Assembly (NCBI GenBank): GCA_900659855.1
Contig: CAACVI010000001.1
Coordinates: 1-64,000, forward strand
DNA: 64,000 nt
Reading direction: 5' to 3'
Source of the DNA: Candidatus Desulfarcum epimagneticum
Lineage (GTDB): Bacteria > Desulfobacterota > Desulfobacteria > Desulfobacterales > CR-1
Shown piece by piece: positions 8,117 to 18,021 of this stretch; within the stretch, counting starts at the first letter, position 1; the number at the start of each line of letters is the position of its first letter. The notes below the pieces were generated by a model. That model searched no databases, was not told where the DNA came from, and saw nothing but the letters and a program-made list of their open reading frames with translations. Made by a program: the position numbers and the translations under genes.

Positions 8117-8956
8117 TCACGGCTGAATTTCAAATGCGATTTTTCCGAAATCCCCGTAATCCGCCACGTGCTTTCCGGGTTTACCGGGAAGCATTTTGCC
8201 CAGGGCCCCGGTTAAAAGAATATGGCCGGGCTCAAGCTCCCATCCCTGGCCGATCATGGTGTTGACCAGCCACAGCAGGGCCCGCCATTGATCGCCGGAG
8301 GCCTCGGATCCTTTTCCCCGGTTGATTTCCCGCCCGTCCCGGGTCAGGGACACGGTCACGGCGTTTAAGTCAAAATCATCCACAGACCGGGGCGCCCCCA
8401 CGATAAACTGTCGGGCGGCCGCGTTTCCCGCGATGATGTCCGTTCCCTTCAGGGTCTTCAGATCGGCGAAACCCAGGTCCGGAAGCTCAATCACCGGCGC
8501 GGCCTCGCGAATGAAGGCCCGAAGCGCCCCGGCGTCGGAAACGGGTTTTTTCAACGGCGCGGCCACAAAAAACCCGATTTCCGTTTCCATCATCAGGCGC
8601 TTGAACGCCTTCGGGTCCACCGAGGCCCGTCCGGTCAATTTCCCGGATTCAAACAAAACCCCGGCCACCGGGGCGTCCACCCCAAAGCGTTTCTGGCCCC
8701 CCCTGGACGTCAGGCCGGCTTTAAAGCCCGCCGTTTTTTCAGCGGCCAGTTTCTTTTGAACGTAGGCTTTTTGAACGCCATAGGCCATGGCAAGGTCCAT
8801 GTCCGAATACCGGGCGGACAAAAGCGGAACAGGACGGCCTTCGGCCTCGGCCCGGAGCAGAATCCCGGCGGCCTCGCGGTTTTGGGAGCAGGCCGAAAGC
8901 GCGGCGGCCAGAGCCAGGACCGGAAAAATCAAAAGGGCTTTTTTCACGGATGTCAT
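8117..8956 (-). CDS. Lipoprotein of the 2-keto-4-pentenoate hydratase / FAH superfamily
   Basis: A 279-residue protein with a lipoprotein signal (basic KK, hydrophobic run, lipobox LSAC with Cys23). The remainder resembles MhpD/2-keto-4-pentenoate hydratases and related decarboxylases: YGVQKAYVQKKL, GFKAGLTS, the metal-binding METEIGFFV, a VIELPDL acidic pair, and the C-terminal LLTGALGKMLPGKPG. These enzymes are normally cytoplasmic and act in meta-cleavage of aromatics. An exported, lipid-anchored member is unusual and its substrate is unknown. A ribosome site (AAGGAG) precedes the ATG. It is 54 bp downstream of the chalcone-isomerase-like gene on the same strand, suggesting a shared transcript of two exported proteins. 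Confidence 0.8.
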   Translation of the reverse strand: MTSVKKALLIFPVLALAAALSACSQNREAAGILLRAEAEGRPVPLLSARYSDMDLAMAYGVQKAYVQKKLAAEKTAGFKAGLTSRGGQKRFGVDAPVAGVLFESGKLTGRASVDPKAFKRLMMETEIGFFVAAPLKKPVSDAGALRAFIREAAPVIELPDLGFADLKTLKGTDIIAGNAAARQFIVGAPRSVDDFDLNAVTVSLTRDGREINRGKGSEASGDQWRALLWLVNTMIGQGWELEPGHILLTGALGKMLPGKPGKHVADYGDFGKIAFEIQP

Positions 8957-9010
8957 GTGTTTTCTCCTTAAAGGGGCTGGTTTCGTCGAAAAAGGGCGTT
9001 TGTCTCCAGG

Positions 9011-9595
9011 CTATTGAATGCCCAAAAGGCCTTTCCGGATCTTTTTGGAGGCCTTTTTCCCCACGTTGTACCGGTAATACATCCGCGCGAACTCCTTGCC
9101 CGGTATGGTTCCCCGGACCTCGCCCTGGTAGGTGAGGGAGAGTCCTTTTCCGGGAATGTACAGGGAGCTGGAGGACAGGCCCGGGGCCATGTCTTTGTCC
9201 AGCCATGAGGCGTAGCGGTCGATGTGGCCTCGGTGGGCGGCCACCATCTCTTTGGAGTTGCATTTTTCCATCAGATCGATGAACCCGTTCCGGAGTTTTT
9301 CAGCCGTGGCCTTTTTGGTGAGGTATTGGGTTTCCAGGTATTTCATCTGCTCGGACTCGATGACCTCTTCGGGGTCCTGGGTGGGGTTTTCGAGGTAAAG
9401 GCCCGCCACATAGACCTTGATGAATCCCAGGGCCTTGCGGTAGGCCAGGCCGTTGAGTTTAAGGACTTTGCCCTCGATGATTTTTTCTTCCGGAAAGCTC
9501 ACGCCCAGAAGGGTTCTCTCCCCGGAAAAGGCGCCCGGGGCAAAAAGGGCCATCAACGAAACCGATACAACCGCCGCCAGAAATTTTTTCATCAT
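9011..9595 (-). CDS. Secreted chalcone isomerase-like protein
   Basis: A 194-residue protein with an N-terminal signal peptide (FLAAVVSVSLMALFAPGAFSG) and a mature part typical of bacterial chalcone-isomerase-like proteins: VLKLNGLAYRKALGFIKVYVAGLYLE, then LETQYLTKKATAEKLRNGF and LSLTYQGEVRGTIPGKEFAR. Bacterial members are periplasmic and mostly of unknown function; catalytic flavonoid chemistry should not be assumed. The AGGAG site directly precedes ATGATG. It is followed by the lipoprotein gene at 8117-8956. Confidence 0.8.
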   Translation of the reverse strand: MMKKFLAAVVSVSLMALFAPGAFSGERTLLGVSFPEEKIIEGKVLKLNGLAYRKALGFIKVYVAGLYLENPTQDPEEVIESEQMKYLETQYLTKKATAEKLRNGFIDLMEKCNSKEMVAAHRGHIDRYASWLDKDMAPGLSSSSLYIPGKGLSLTYQGEVRGTIPGKEFARMYYRYNVGKKASKKIRKGLLGIQ

Positions 9596-9763
9596 GATCT
9601 CCTCCTTTTTTGAATTGAATGGTTTGAAATGAGGGGTTTGGATTTCTCAGCGCTTCGCCATCTAAGCATGATCCGCCCCAAAAGAAAAGCGGTCATTCGG
9701 CGGTGGGAAAAAGCGAAAAAAAATCTTTACACCGTTAAAAAAATCGTGTACTGTTTTTCATTT

Positions 9764-9873
9764 TTGATAAACTCGTAAAAGATAAATCGGACGGCGTTGT
9801 AAAAATTCGATGCGCATCGTATGCCGAACGAAACCCAAAAACGCCGTGACGCATTTTTTTACGGCGCTGTTAT
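9764..9873. repeat. Dispersed intergenic repeat, short-stem type
   Basis: Begins TTGATAAACTCGTAA, continues with TCGGACGGCGTTGTAAAAATT and GTATGCCGAACGAAA, and ends with ACGCCGTGACGCATTTTTTTACG. It shares both ends with the copy at 15837 and lacks the long 18-bp stem of copies 6874, 27167 and 58560. It lies directly upstream of rpmB. Confidence 0.75.
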
Positions 9874-9899
9874 TTTTGATTAAGGAGCCATTAAAAACC

Positions 9900-10094
9900 A
9901 TGTCCAGAATATGTGAAATTTGCGGCAAAAAACCCTTGACGGGAAACCATGTGAGCCATGCCCACAACAAAAACAAGCGCCGGTTCAAGCCCAATCTCCA
10001 AAACGTCCGGGCCCTTCAGCCGGGCGGCGGCGTGAAAAAGATGAGCGTTTGCGCCAGCTGCATCAAGGCCGGGAATGTGCGTAAATCGGCTTAG
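9900..10094 (+). CDS. rpmB: 50S ribosomal protein L28, zinc-ribbon form
   Basis: A 64-residue ribosomal protein of the large subunit, with the hallmark [20 protein letters not shown] and then [12 protein letters not shown]. Paired cysteines (C5/C8 and C51/C54) form the zinc-binding C+ version, suggesting no need for a zinc-free paralogue at this locus. An AAGGAG site lies about 11 nt upstream of the ATG. It is monocistronic and convergent with rel. Confidence 0.95.
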   Translation: MSRICEICGKKPLTGNHVSHAHNKNKRRFKPNLQNVRALQPGGGVKKMSVCASCIKAGNVRKSA

Positions 10095-10127
10095 ACGCGT
10101 CCGTTTGATTCGGGCCTTGGTCCGGTT

Positions 10128-12290
10128 TTAACGGATTCTTTCCACGCTGTGGACGTGCCTGATTTTTTTAATATCGGCCAGAAGCCGGGCCAGATGACGG
10201 GTTCCCTTGATTCCCAGGGTGAAAAAGGTGTCCACGCGCCCGTCTTCCCGGGTCTGCGAGTTGACCTTGATGATGTTGGCTTTATTTTTGCTGATTTCAG
10301 CGGCCACGTCGGCCAAAAGCCCCACCCTGTCCATGGAGCGTATCCGGATGTCCGCCGGGTAGGCCCCTTCGTCGAGGTTCTCCTCCCACTCCACATTGAT
10401 TTTTCTTTCCGGGTTGATTTTGAGCGCGTTGACGCAGTTTGCGCGATGGATGGCCACTCCGTATCCCCGGGTGATATAGCCGGTGATCCGGTCGCCGGGA
10501 ACCGGGCGGCAGCATTTGGCGAACCGGATCAGCACATCATCGATTCCTTTCACCAAAACGCCTGAGCCGGTTTTTTTCTTTTTCTCCGGGTGATCGGCGA
10601 TTTTTTCCAGCAGACTCTCTTTGTCTTTCGCGCCCTCCAGGTCCGCGAGAAACTTGCGGGCGATCTGCAGGGGGGTGATTTTTCCGTATCCCACATTGGC
10701 GATGAGATCGTCCGGCGCCTTGAAGCCGAAGGCCGCCGCCGTCTCATTCATCTGCTCGGATTTGACGAGTTTGACGAAATTCAGGCGGCGTTTTTTAAAT
10801 TCCTTTTCGCACATTTCCCGGCCCAGGGTCAGGCTCCGGTTGTAATCCTGGTTCCGGATCCATTGCCGTATCCGGGACCGGGCCTTGGCCGTTTTCACCG
10901 AATTGAGCCAGTCCCGGCTGGGCTGATGCCCTTTCCGGGTGATGATCTCCACCACATCCCCTGTTTTCAACTCATACTTGAGGGGGACCATTTTTTCGTT
11001 TACCTTGGCCCCGGAGCACTGGTTTCCCACCTCCGTGTGGATCATGTAGGCGAAGTCCACAGGGATGGCGCCCTTGGGCAGGGCCTTGATGTCGCCGTTT
11101 GGGGTAAAGACAAAGATTTCGTCGGGGAAAAGCTCGATGCGGACATTTTCCAGGAACTCATCCGGATCCTTGATATTTTTCTGCCGTTCCACAATGTCCT
11201 GGATCCATGAAAAGGTCCGGCTGACCCTGGGGTCGGCGCCCTTCCCCTCCTTGTAGCTCCAGTGGGCCGCGATGCCCGATTTTGCGATTTTGTTCATTTC
11301 CCGGGTGCGGATCTGTATTTCGACCCGCCTGCCCGACGGCCCCACCACCGTGGTGTGAAGAGACTGGTACATGTTGGGCTTGGGCCGGGCGATGTAATCC
11401 TTGAATTTGTAATCGATGGGTTTCCATATGGAGTGGATGTGGCCCAGCGCCGCGTAGCACTCGGCGTCTTTTTCCACGATGATTCGAAAGGCGATGATGT
11501 CGTAAACCTCTTCGAAATTCAGGTTCTGGGTTCTCATCTTTTCCGCGATGCTGTGAATATGCTTGTAGCGTCCGGTCACATCGCAGCCGATGCCCTCCTT
11601 TTCCATGGTTTCGGTGATCCGTTTCCGGACGTCTTCAATAAAGTTTTCGCGCTCCTGCCTGCCCATGTCCAGCAAATTGGCGATCCGGCGGTATTCATAC
11701 GGGTCAATGAACATGAAAGAGATGTTTTCCAGCTCTTTTTTGATCCAGTATATTCCCAGCCGGGAGGCCAGGGGAGCGAAAATATCCAGGGTTTCCCGGG
11801 CGATTTTTTTTTGTTTGTCCTCCCTTTGAAACTGAAGGGTTCGCATGTTGTGAAGGCGGTCGGCCAGTTTAATGAGGATGACGCGGATGTCCTTGGCCAT
11901 GGCCAGAAACATTTTCCGGATATTTTCCGCCTGCCGGGCCTCCAGGCTCTCAAACTGGATTTTGCTCAGCTTGGTGACCCCCATCACCAGGTGAAGCACA
12001 TCCGGGCCGAACATTTCCAGGATGTCGTCGGGGGTGGCCCGGGTGTCTTCAATGACGTCGTGGAGCAGGGCCGCCGCCACAGTGCCCTCGTCCATGTTCA
12101 TGTCCGCCAGTATCGCCGCCACCTCAAGGGGATGGGTCAGGTAGGGCAGCCCCGAAAGACGCACCTGGCCCTCATGGACGGTGGCCGAATAGACATAGGC
12201 CCGGTTCACCAGGGCAAGATCGGCCCCGGGATCGCGCTCCATGAGGCGGTCGATGATATCGCTGATGCGGACGGTTTTGATGATGGCCAA
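10128..12290 (-). CDS. rel: Bifunctional (p)ppGpp synthetase/hydrolase, Rel/SpoT type
   Basis: A 720-residue stringent-response enzyme. In order: the HD hydrolase domain (about 20-180, with THPLEVAAILADM and LLHDVIEDT), the synthetase domain (about 230-350, with AFRIIVEKDAECYAALGHIHS and KDYIARPKPNMYQSLHTTV), TGS (about 400-460), a zinc-finger/helical region with RFAKCCRPVPGD, and a C-terminal ACT domain. The intact HD motif argues for both synthesis and hydrolysis. Translation begins at a TTG (12290) immediately after the der stop, so expression is likely coupled to der. Confidence 0.95.
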   Translation of the reverse strand: MAIIKTVRISDIIDRLMERDPGADLALVNRAYVYSATVHEGQVRLSGLPYLTHPLEVAAILADMNMDEGTVAAALLHDVIEDTRATPDDILEMFGPDVLHLVMGVTKLSKIQFESLEARQAENIRKMFLAMAKDIRVILIKLADRLHNMRTLQFQREDKQKKIARETLDIFAPLASRLGIYWIKKELENISFMFIDPYEYRRIANLLDMGRQERENFIEDVRKRITETMEKEGIGCDVTGRYKHIHSIAEKMRTQNLNFEEVYDIIAFRIIVEKDAECYAALGHIHSIWKPIDYKFKDYIARPKPNMYQSLHTTVVGPSGRRVEIQIRTREMNKIAKSGIAAHWSYKEGKGADPRVSRTFSWIQDIVERQKNIKDPDEFLENVRIELFPDEIFVFTPNGDIKALPKGAIPVDFAYMIHTEVGNQCSGAKVNEKMVPLKYELKTGDVVEIITRKGHQPSRDWLNSVKTAKARSRIRQWIRNQDYNRSLTLGREMCEKEFKKRRLNFVKLVKSEQMNETAAAFGFKAPDDLIANVGYGKITPLQIARKFLADLEGAKDKESLLEKIADHPEKKKKTGSGVLVKGIDDVLIRFAKCCRPVPGDRITGYITRGYGVAIHRANCVNALKINPERKINVEWEENLDEGAYPADIRIRSMDRVGLLADVAAEISKNKANIIKVNSQTREDGRVDTFFTLGIKGTRHLARLLADIKKIRHVHSVERIR

Positions 12291-13703
12291 TTACGATTTT
12301 CTCCCGGGCTTTCCGCCGAGCTTCGGGTTGCGGGGCCTTTTTCGATTCGGGCGCTGGCGAAAAATCAGACGAATGGGGGTTTTGTCCAGGCCGGCGCCGG
12401 CGCGGATCTGGTTCATCAGGTATCGTTTGTAAGAGAAATGAACCGCCCCGGGGTAGTTGACAAAGCAGACAAAAAGCGGGGGCCTGGATGAAATCTGGGT
12501 CGCGTAATAAAATTTGATCCGCCTGCCCCGGGTCAGTGACGGCTCGTTTTTTTCAATGGCCTGGCCCAAAATCCGGTTTAAGGGCCCGGTCCCCACCCGG
12601 GAGGAATACTGGGCGTAAACCTCCTCCACCAGCGGGAAAATTTTAAGCGCCCGAAGGCCGGTCAGGGCGGAGATGGTCATGATCGGCGCGAAGCTGAGAA
12701 ATTTGGCGGCTGTTTTCACTTCTTCATAATATTTTTTCAGGGTATGCCTGTCTTTTTCCACCTTGTCCCACTTGTTCAGAAGAAAAACGCATCCGCACCC
12801 CCGGTCGTGGGCGTATCCCGCCACCGTGACATCCTGATCGGTCATGCCCTCCGAGGCGTCAATCATGATCAGCGCGATGTCGCACCGGTCCAGGCTTTTC
12901 AATGATTTAATCACGGAAAATTTTTCCAGCTTTTGGGACACTTTCTTTTTTCGCCGGATCCCGGCCGTGTCCACCAGCAGGTAGGGAATTTTGTTGATCC
13001 GGCGCAGGGAGTCGATGGAGTCCCGGGTGGTGCCCGGGGAGTCGCTCACAATGAGGCGGTCTTCTCCCAGTATGCGGTTGATCAAAGAGGACTTGCCCAC
13101 GTTGGGCCGTCCCGCCACCGCGATTCTCCGGATTTCGGTCCCGTCGGACTGGAGATCGGGACCGGGCGTTTCGCCGGTTTCGTCGAATCCGGCCGTGAGG
13201 CTGTCCAGCAGGTCATGCACGCCGTATCCGTGCTCGGCGGACACAGGGTATAACCGGTCCATTCCCAGGGTGTGAAAATCGTCCATGCGGCCCTCCTGCC
13301 CGTGGCCGTCGACTTTGTTCACCGCGTAAAAAACCGGTTTTTGGATTTGGCGCAGCATTCGGATGATGTCGGCGTCAAAGGGCGAAAGGCCGGCCTTTCC
13401 GTCCAGGAGGTGAATCACGGCGTCGGCGTCCTCCAGGGCCCGGCACGCCTGGGCGAATATGGATTCGGAGAACGTGTCGTTTTTGTCAAAATGCATGCCC
13501 CCGGTGTCGATGAGGACAAAGTCCCGGTCGTTCCACGACGCGTCGCCGTAATGGCGGTCCCTTGTGACCCCGGGGAAATTGTCCACCAGGGCGTCTTTGG
13601 TTCGGGTGATCCGGTTGAACAGGGTGGATTTTCCCACGTTGGGTCTTCCGGACACGGCCACGACAGGCCGGGGCTGGAGATGGCTGATGTTTTTTTGCCT
13701 CAT
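12291..13703 (-). CDS. der: GTPase Der (EngA), ribosome assembly
   Basis: A tandem GTPase needed for 50S maturation. The first G domain has [20 protein letters not shown] and NKVDG; the second has [22 protein letters not shown] and NKWDKV. A C-terminal KH-like domain ends in a basic tail ([20 protein letters not shown]). The start is at the ATG at 13703, which overlaps the rmlB stop as ATGA; a longer upstream frame would lie inside rmlB. About 470 residues, normal for the family. Confidence 0.95.
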   Translation of the reverse strand: MRQKNISHLQPRPVVAVSGRPNVGKSTLFNRITRTKDALVDNFPGVTRDRHYGDASWNDRDFVLIDTGGMHFDKNDTFSESIFAQACRALEDADAVIHLLDGKAGLSPFDADIIRMLRQIQKPVFYAVNKVDGHGQEGRMDDFHTLGMDRLYPVSAEHGYGVHDLLDSLTAGFDETGETPGPDLQSDGTEIRRIAVAGRPNVGKSSLINRILGEDRLIVSDSPGTTRDSIDSLRRINKIPYLLVDTAGIRRKKKVSQKLEKFSVIKSLKSLDRCDIALIMIDASEGMTDQDVTVAGYAHDRGCGCVFLLNKWDKVEKDRHTLKKYYEEVKTAAKFLSFAPIMTISALTGLRALKIFPLVEEVYAQYSSRVGTGPLNRILGQAIEKNEPSLTRGRRIKFYYATQISSRPPLFVCFVNYPGAVHFSYKRYLMNQIRAGAGLDKTPIRLIFRQRPNRKRPRNPKLGGKPGRKS

Positions 13704-14720
13704 AGGGTTTTGACGGCGTTTTTCGCCCACTCCCGGTTTTCCATGTTCCATTTCACGGTTTTTTCCATGCCGGTCTCAAAGGACTCGGCCGGGGTCCAGC
13801 CCAGCTCTTTTCGGATTCTTGAAAAGTCGATGGCGTAACGGAAATCATGGCCCGGGCGGTCCTTGACAAAAGTGATGAGGTCGGCGAAGGCCCCCCCCCC
13901 CGCTTCGGGGAGAGAGCCGGTCCAGGATTCGGCATATGACGGACGCCACCTCAATGTTGGTTTTTTCGCATCCGCCCCCCACAGCGTAGGTCCGGCCCCG
14001 GACCCCGTTTCGCATGATCATCCATATGGCCCGGCAGTGGTCCTCGACGTACAGCCAGTCGCGCACGTTTTGGCCGTCTCCGTAAATGGGAAGGGGAAGA
14101 CCGGCCAGGGCGTTTGCGATCATCAGGGGAATGAGTTTTTCCGGAAACTGGAACGGTCCGTAGTTGTTGGAGCAGTTGGACAGGGTGACCGGCATGCCGT
14201 ATGTGTGGAAACAGGCCCGGACCAGGTGGTCCGAGGAGGCCTTGGACGCCGAATAGGGGCTGCTGGGCCGGTAGGGGCTTTTTTCCGTGAAATACCCTTC
14301 AGGGCCAAGGGAGCCATACACCTCGTCGGTGCTCACATGGTGAAACAGCCTGATTTGATCCGGACGCTTCCGGGCGGCCTCCAGCAGGTTGAAGGTTCCG
14401 TTGATGTTGGTGGCGATGAAATCGGCGGGGCCGGATATGGAGCGGTCCACATGGGATTCGGCGGCGAAATGACACACCGTGTCGATGTCGAACTCATCGA
14501 ACACCGCGTCCACGGCGTCGTAGTCGCGGATATCGGCCCGGACGAAGAAAAGCCTTCCGGGATTTTTTTCCTCAAGCCCGGCGAGGTTTTCGGGATTGCC
14601 GGCGTAGGTCAGTTTGTCCACATTGATGACCCGGCCGTCAAAATCATCCAGGCCCAGGATGAGCCGGATAAAATTGGCCCCGATGAATCCGCAGCCGCCT
14701 GTCACCAGGATATTTTTCAT
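13700..14720 (-). CDS. rmlB: dTDP-glucose 4,6-dehydratase, frameshifted at a G11 tract
   Basis: An extended-SDR enzyme making dTDP-4-keto-6-deoxyglucose for surface polysaccharide. Visible are the NAD-binding [19 protein letters not shown], the active-site [23 protein letters not shown] with the Tyr/Lys pair, and [11 protein letters not shown]. The frame breaks at a run of eleven G (plus-strand C at 13891-13901). Upstream sequence reads to RILDRLSP, and the expected C-terminus ([19 protein letters not shown], then [13 protein letters not shown]) continues in the next frame to a stop at 13700. Ten or thirteen G would restore it. It may be a sequencing indel or a phase-variable tract. The ATG at 14720 has AAGGAG at good spacing. 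Confidence 0.85.
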
Positions 14721-14950
14721 TTCAGGCAATCTCCTTTGTCCGGCGCCGGATGGGTGGCTTTAAGTCAAACGTAACGGACTTTTCACGACGACGCCATATA
14801 TAAAGGCATACAATCAAAGGGCTTTGCATGTCAAGATATAAAGGGCGCCGGGGGGCGGGGCGAAATTTGCGCTTTTCTTTGGGGGGCGCATATGATACGT
14901 GATGCGAAGAAAAAAAAAATTTAAACTTTGAAGGAGAAAATCAGAATTCT

Positions 14951-15820
14951 ATGCATTACGAAGGAAATATCATCCGGCCTCCCAGCGAGGCCAACAGCAT
15001 ACTTTTGCAGGCCACGGTGGGGTGTTCGCGAAACAAATGCACGTTTTGCGGAACCTATGGCGGAGAGCGTTTCAAAATCAAGGACGATTCCACTATCATG
15101 GCGGACATCGAGTTCGCCGCCGAGAATTGCCGGCGTCAGCGCCGTGTGTTTATCTGCGACGGCGACGCGCTGATCATCCCCCAGAAACGGCTTCTGGCCA
15201 TTTTGAAACAGATCGAAAGAAGGCTTCCCTGGGTGACCCGGATCGGGGCCTACGCCAACGCCAAGAGCCTGGACCTTAAATCCGACGGGGAGCTTAAAGA
15301 GCTTCGGGCGCATGGACTGGGCATTTTATACATGGGCCTTGAGAGCGGCGACGACGTCACATTAAAAAACATCAAAAAAGGCGCCGACGGCGACGCCATG
15401 GTCCGCATGGGGCAAAAGGCCAAAAAGGCGGGATTCAAACTGTCCGTCACCGTTCTCCTGGGGATCGCCGGAAAAAAGCGCTCAAAGATTCACGCCGAAA
15501 AGACCGGCGAGGTCCTGTCCCGAATGGACCCCGACTACGTGGGGGCGCTGACCCTGATGCTGATACCGGGAACCCCTTTGGACGACGATTTCAAGGCCGG
15601 GAAATTCGAGCTTCCCGACGCCTTTGAAATGCTTTCGGAGCTGCGGGTCATGCTGGCGCATACCCATCTGACGCGGGGGCTTTTTCACGCCAACCACGCC
15701 TCCAATTATCTCCCCATACGGGCCCGGCTTCCAAAAGAGCAAAAAAAGACCCTGGCGCTCATCGACCAGGCGCTGGCCGGAAAAATCGAACTCAGGCCCG
15801 AACAGTATCGAGGACTTTAA
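14951..15820 (+). CDS. Radical SAM protein, Elp3/HemN-like
   Basis: A 289-residue protein with a cluster-binding motif CSRNKCTFC near residues 25-33, in CX4CX2C spacing rather than the classical CX3CX2C. It has the SAM-binding FICDGDALI segment and a partial TIM barrel (IGAYANAKSL, LYMGLESGDD). The end of the protein (HANHASNYLPIRARLPKEQ) is typical of uncharacterised radical SAM proteins often annotated as coproporphyrinogen-oxidase-like or B12-independent. The substrate cannot be inferred. It is monocistronic, with the dispersed repeat downstream. Confidence 0.85.
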   Translation: MHYEGNIIRPPSEANSILLQATVGCSRNKCTFCGTYGGERFKIKDDSTIMADIEFAAENCRRQRRVFICDGDALIIPQKRLLAILKQIERRLPWVTRIGAYANAKSLDLKSDGELKELRAHGLGILYMGLESGDDVTLKNIKKGADGDAMVRMGQKAKKAGFKLSVTVLLGIAGKKRSKIHAEKTGEVLSRMDPDYVGALTLMLIPGTPLDDDFKAGKFELPDAFEMLSELRVMLAHTHLTRGLFHANHASNYLPIRARLPKEQKKTLALIDQALAGKIELRPEQYRGL

Positions 15821-15836
15821 TCCATCATTTAAAAAA

Positions 15837-15970
15837 GATAAACTCGTAAAAAATGAATCAGACGGCGCCGTAATATACAAGGCGTGGTGGTTTTTTAATA
15901 AGCGAGGCGATACCCAGTATGCCGAACGAACAAAAAAACGCCGCGACGCATTTTTTTACGATGTCGTCAA
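15837..15970. repeat. Dispersed intergenic repeat, short-stem type
   Basis: Contains GATAAACTCGTAAAAAATGA, ATCAGACGGCG, ATATACAAGGCGTGGTGGTT, CCAGTATGCCGAACGAAC and AACGCCGCGACGCATTTTTT. It matches 9764-9873 at both ends and lies just upstream of tkt. Confidence 0.8.
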
Positions 15971-15987
15971 AAAAGGAGACCCGGATC

Positions 15988-18003
15988 ATGAGCCCAGAGG
16001 TTTCAGAACAAGACCCCAAACTGGATGAGCGTTGCGTCAACGCCATTCGGGCGTTGTCCATGGACGCCATTCAAAAGGCCGCCTCCGGGCACCCCGGCGC
16101 CCCCATGGGGCTCGCCCCGGCCGGATACGCGCTGTGGGCCCAGGCCCTCAAACACAATCCTGAAAATCCCCAATGGCCGGACCGGGATCGTTTTGTCCTT
16201 TCATGCGGACACGCCTCCATGCTGCTTTACAGCCTGCTGTATCTCACCGGGTACGATGTGAGTCTGGACGACCTCAAACGGTTCCGCCAGTGGCGGAGCA
16301 AAACCCCCGGCCATCCCGAATTCGGCCACACCCCCGGGGTGGAGACCACCACAGGCCCCCTGGGACAGGGCTTTGCCAACGCCGTGGGCATGGCCATGGC
16401 CGAGCGGCGCCTGGGCGCCATGTTCAACCGCCCGGACTGCGAGGTCGTGGATCACCACACCTTTGTGTTCTGCGGCGACGGGGACATGATGGAGGGCATC
16501 TCCGCCGAGGCCGCCTCTCTGGCCGGGCGGCAGGGGCTGGAAAAACTCATCTGCGTGTACGACGACAACCGGATTTCCATCGAGGGAGAGACCCGGATCA
16601 CCTTTACCGAAGATGTGGGGGCCCGGTTCGCGGCCATGGAATGGCATGTGATCAAAGTGAAAGACGGAAACCGGGCGGACGCTGTTTTGAGCGCCATTAA
16701 AGAGGCCAAAGCCGAGACCCATCGGCCCTCCATTATTCTTTTAAGGACCCATATCGCATTCGGCAGCCCCAACAAGCAGGATTCCGCCGACGCCCACGGC
16801 GCGCCCCTGGGAGAGGAGGAGGTCCGCCTGACCAAAAAGAGCCTGGGGCTGTCCCCGGACGATTTTTTCCACGCGCCGGACGATGTTCTGGCGCATTGCC
16901 GCCGTCGCGGGGAGGCGGGCAAAAGGGCTGAGGAAAAGTGGCGGGAAAGACACGAGCGTTTCAAAGCCGCCGATCCCGAAGCGGCGGCCATGTGGGAGAG
17001 GGCGCTTCAAGGAAACTGGCGGGGCCTTTTTGAAAAGGGGCTGTTTGAGGAAGCGTCCCATGACCCCGTGGCCACCCGCGCCGCGTCCGGAAAGGCCCTT
17101 AACGCCGCGGCCCGAAAGATGCCCGAGCTGATGGGGGGATCGGCGGACCTGGCGCCGTCCAACAAAACCCTGATCGAAGACTCCCATGATTTCCAGAAGG
17201 AGACCCCGGACGGGCGAAACATTCGTTTCGGGGTCCGGGAGCACGCCATGGGGGCCATCATGAACGGCATGGCCCTTCACGGGGGGCTGAGGCTTTATGG
17301 GGGGACATTCCTGGTTTTTTCGGATTACATGCGCCCGGCCATTCGCCTGGCCGCGCTCATGAAGCTGCCGGCGATCTATGTGTTCACCCATGACAGCGTC
17401 GCCGTGGGGGAGGACGGGCCCACCCACCAGCCGGTGGAGCATCTGGCCGCATTGCGCGCCATTCCCGGGCTTTCGGTCATTCGGCCGGCGGACGCCCTGG
17501 AAACCGGCGAGGCGTGGAAAATCGCCCTGGAAAGCGACGGCCCCGTCGCGCTGATTTTAAGCCGTCAGAAACTCCCGGTTTTAACGGACGGGAAACAGGC
17601 CCCCGGGGAAATCGACAAAGGCGCGCGGATTGTCTGGGAAGCGGACGAAACGCCCGAGATCATTCTCATTGGAACGGGCTCCGAGGCTCACGTGTGCCTG
17701 GAGGCGGGAAAACGCCTGGCCGAAAAGGGCGTGAGCGCGCGGGTGGTGAGCATGGCCTCCTGGGAGCTGTTTGAAAAAGCCCCGGAGGACCACCGAAACG
17801 CCGTGCTGGACCCCGCCGTCAAGGCCCGCCTGGCCGTGGAGGCGGGAATCTCCATGGGATGGGAAAAATACATCGGAAGCGGCGGCGCCATGATCGCCAT
17901 GAACGGCTTCGGCGCCTCGGCCCCGGGGGGAGCCCTGCTCAAACGCTTCGGCTTCACCCCGGAGGCGGCGGTCCAGAAGGCTTTGGATATTCTTGGTAAA
18001 TAG
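15988..18003 (+). CDS. tkt: Transketolase
   Basis: A thiamine-diphosphate enzyme of the pentose phosphate pathway and Calvin-type carbon rearrangement, 671 residues. The N-terminal part shows [55 protein letters not shown] and the ThDP motif [18 protein letters not shown]. The pyrimidine domain carries [19 protein letters not shown] and [19 protein letters not shown]. The ATG at 15988 is chosen for its GGAG site; an earlier start would use codons inside the dispersed repeat. It is followed 18 bp later by the DUF262 gene, but probably not functionally linked. Confidence 0.97.
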   Translation: MSPEVSEQDPKLDERCVNAIRALSMDAIQKAASGHPGAPMGLAPAGYALWAQALKHNPENPQWPDRDRFVLSCGHASMLLYSLLYLTGYDVSLDDLKRFRQWRSKTPGHPEFGHTPGVETTTGPLGQGFANAVGMAMAERRLGAMFNRPDCEVVDHHTFVFCGDGDMMEGISAEAASLAGRQGLEKLICVYDDNRISIEGETRITFTEDVGARFAAMEWHVIKVKDGNRADAVLSAIKEAKAETHRPSIILLRTHIAFGSPNKQDSADAHGAPLGEEEVRLTKKSLGLSPDDFFHAPDDVLAHCRRRGEAGKRAEEKWRERHERFKAADPEAAAMWERALQGNWRGLFEKGLFEEASHDPVATRAASGKALNAAARKMPELMGGSADLAPSNKTLIEDSHDFQKETPDGRNIRFGVREHAMGAIMNGMALHGGLRLYGGTFLVFSDYMRPAIRLAALMKLPAIYVFTHDSVAVGEDGPTHQPVEHLAALRAIPGLSVIRPADALETGEAWKIALESDGPVALILSRQKLPVLTDGKQAPGEIDKGARIVWEADETPEIILIGTGSEAHVCLEAGKRLAEKGVSARVVSMASWELFEKAPEDHRNAVLDPAVKARLAVEAGISMGWEKYIGSGGAMIAMNGFGASAPGGALLKRFGFTPEAAVQKALDILGK

Positions 18004-18021
18004 CGCCGTTGAAAGGCTATC

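Noticed and set aside
11262-12491. A 409-codon plus-strand open frame
   Set aside because: It lies antisense to rel and der, whose domains are complete; it is a GC-rich shadow.
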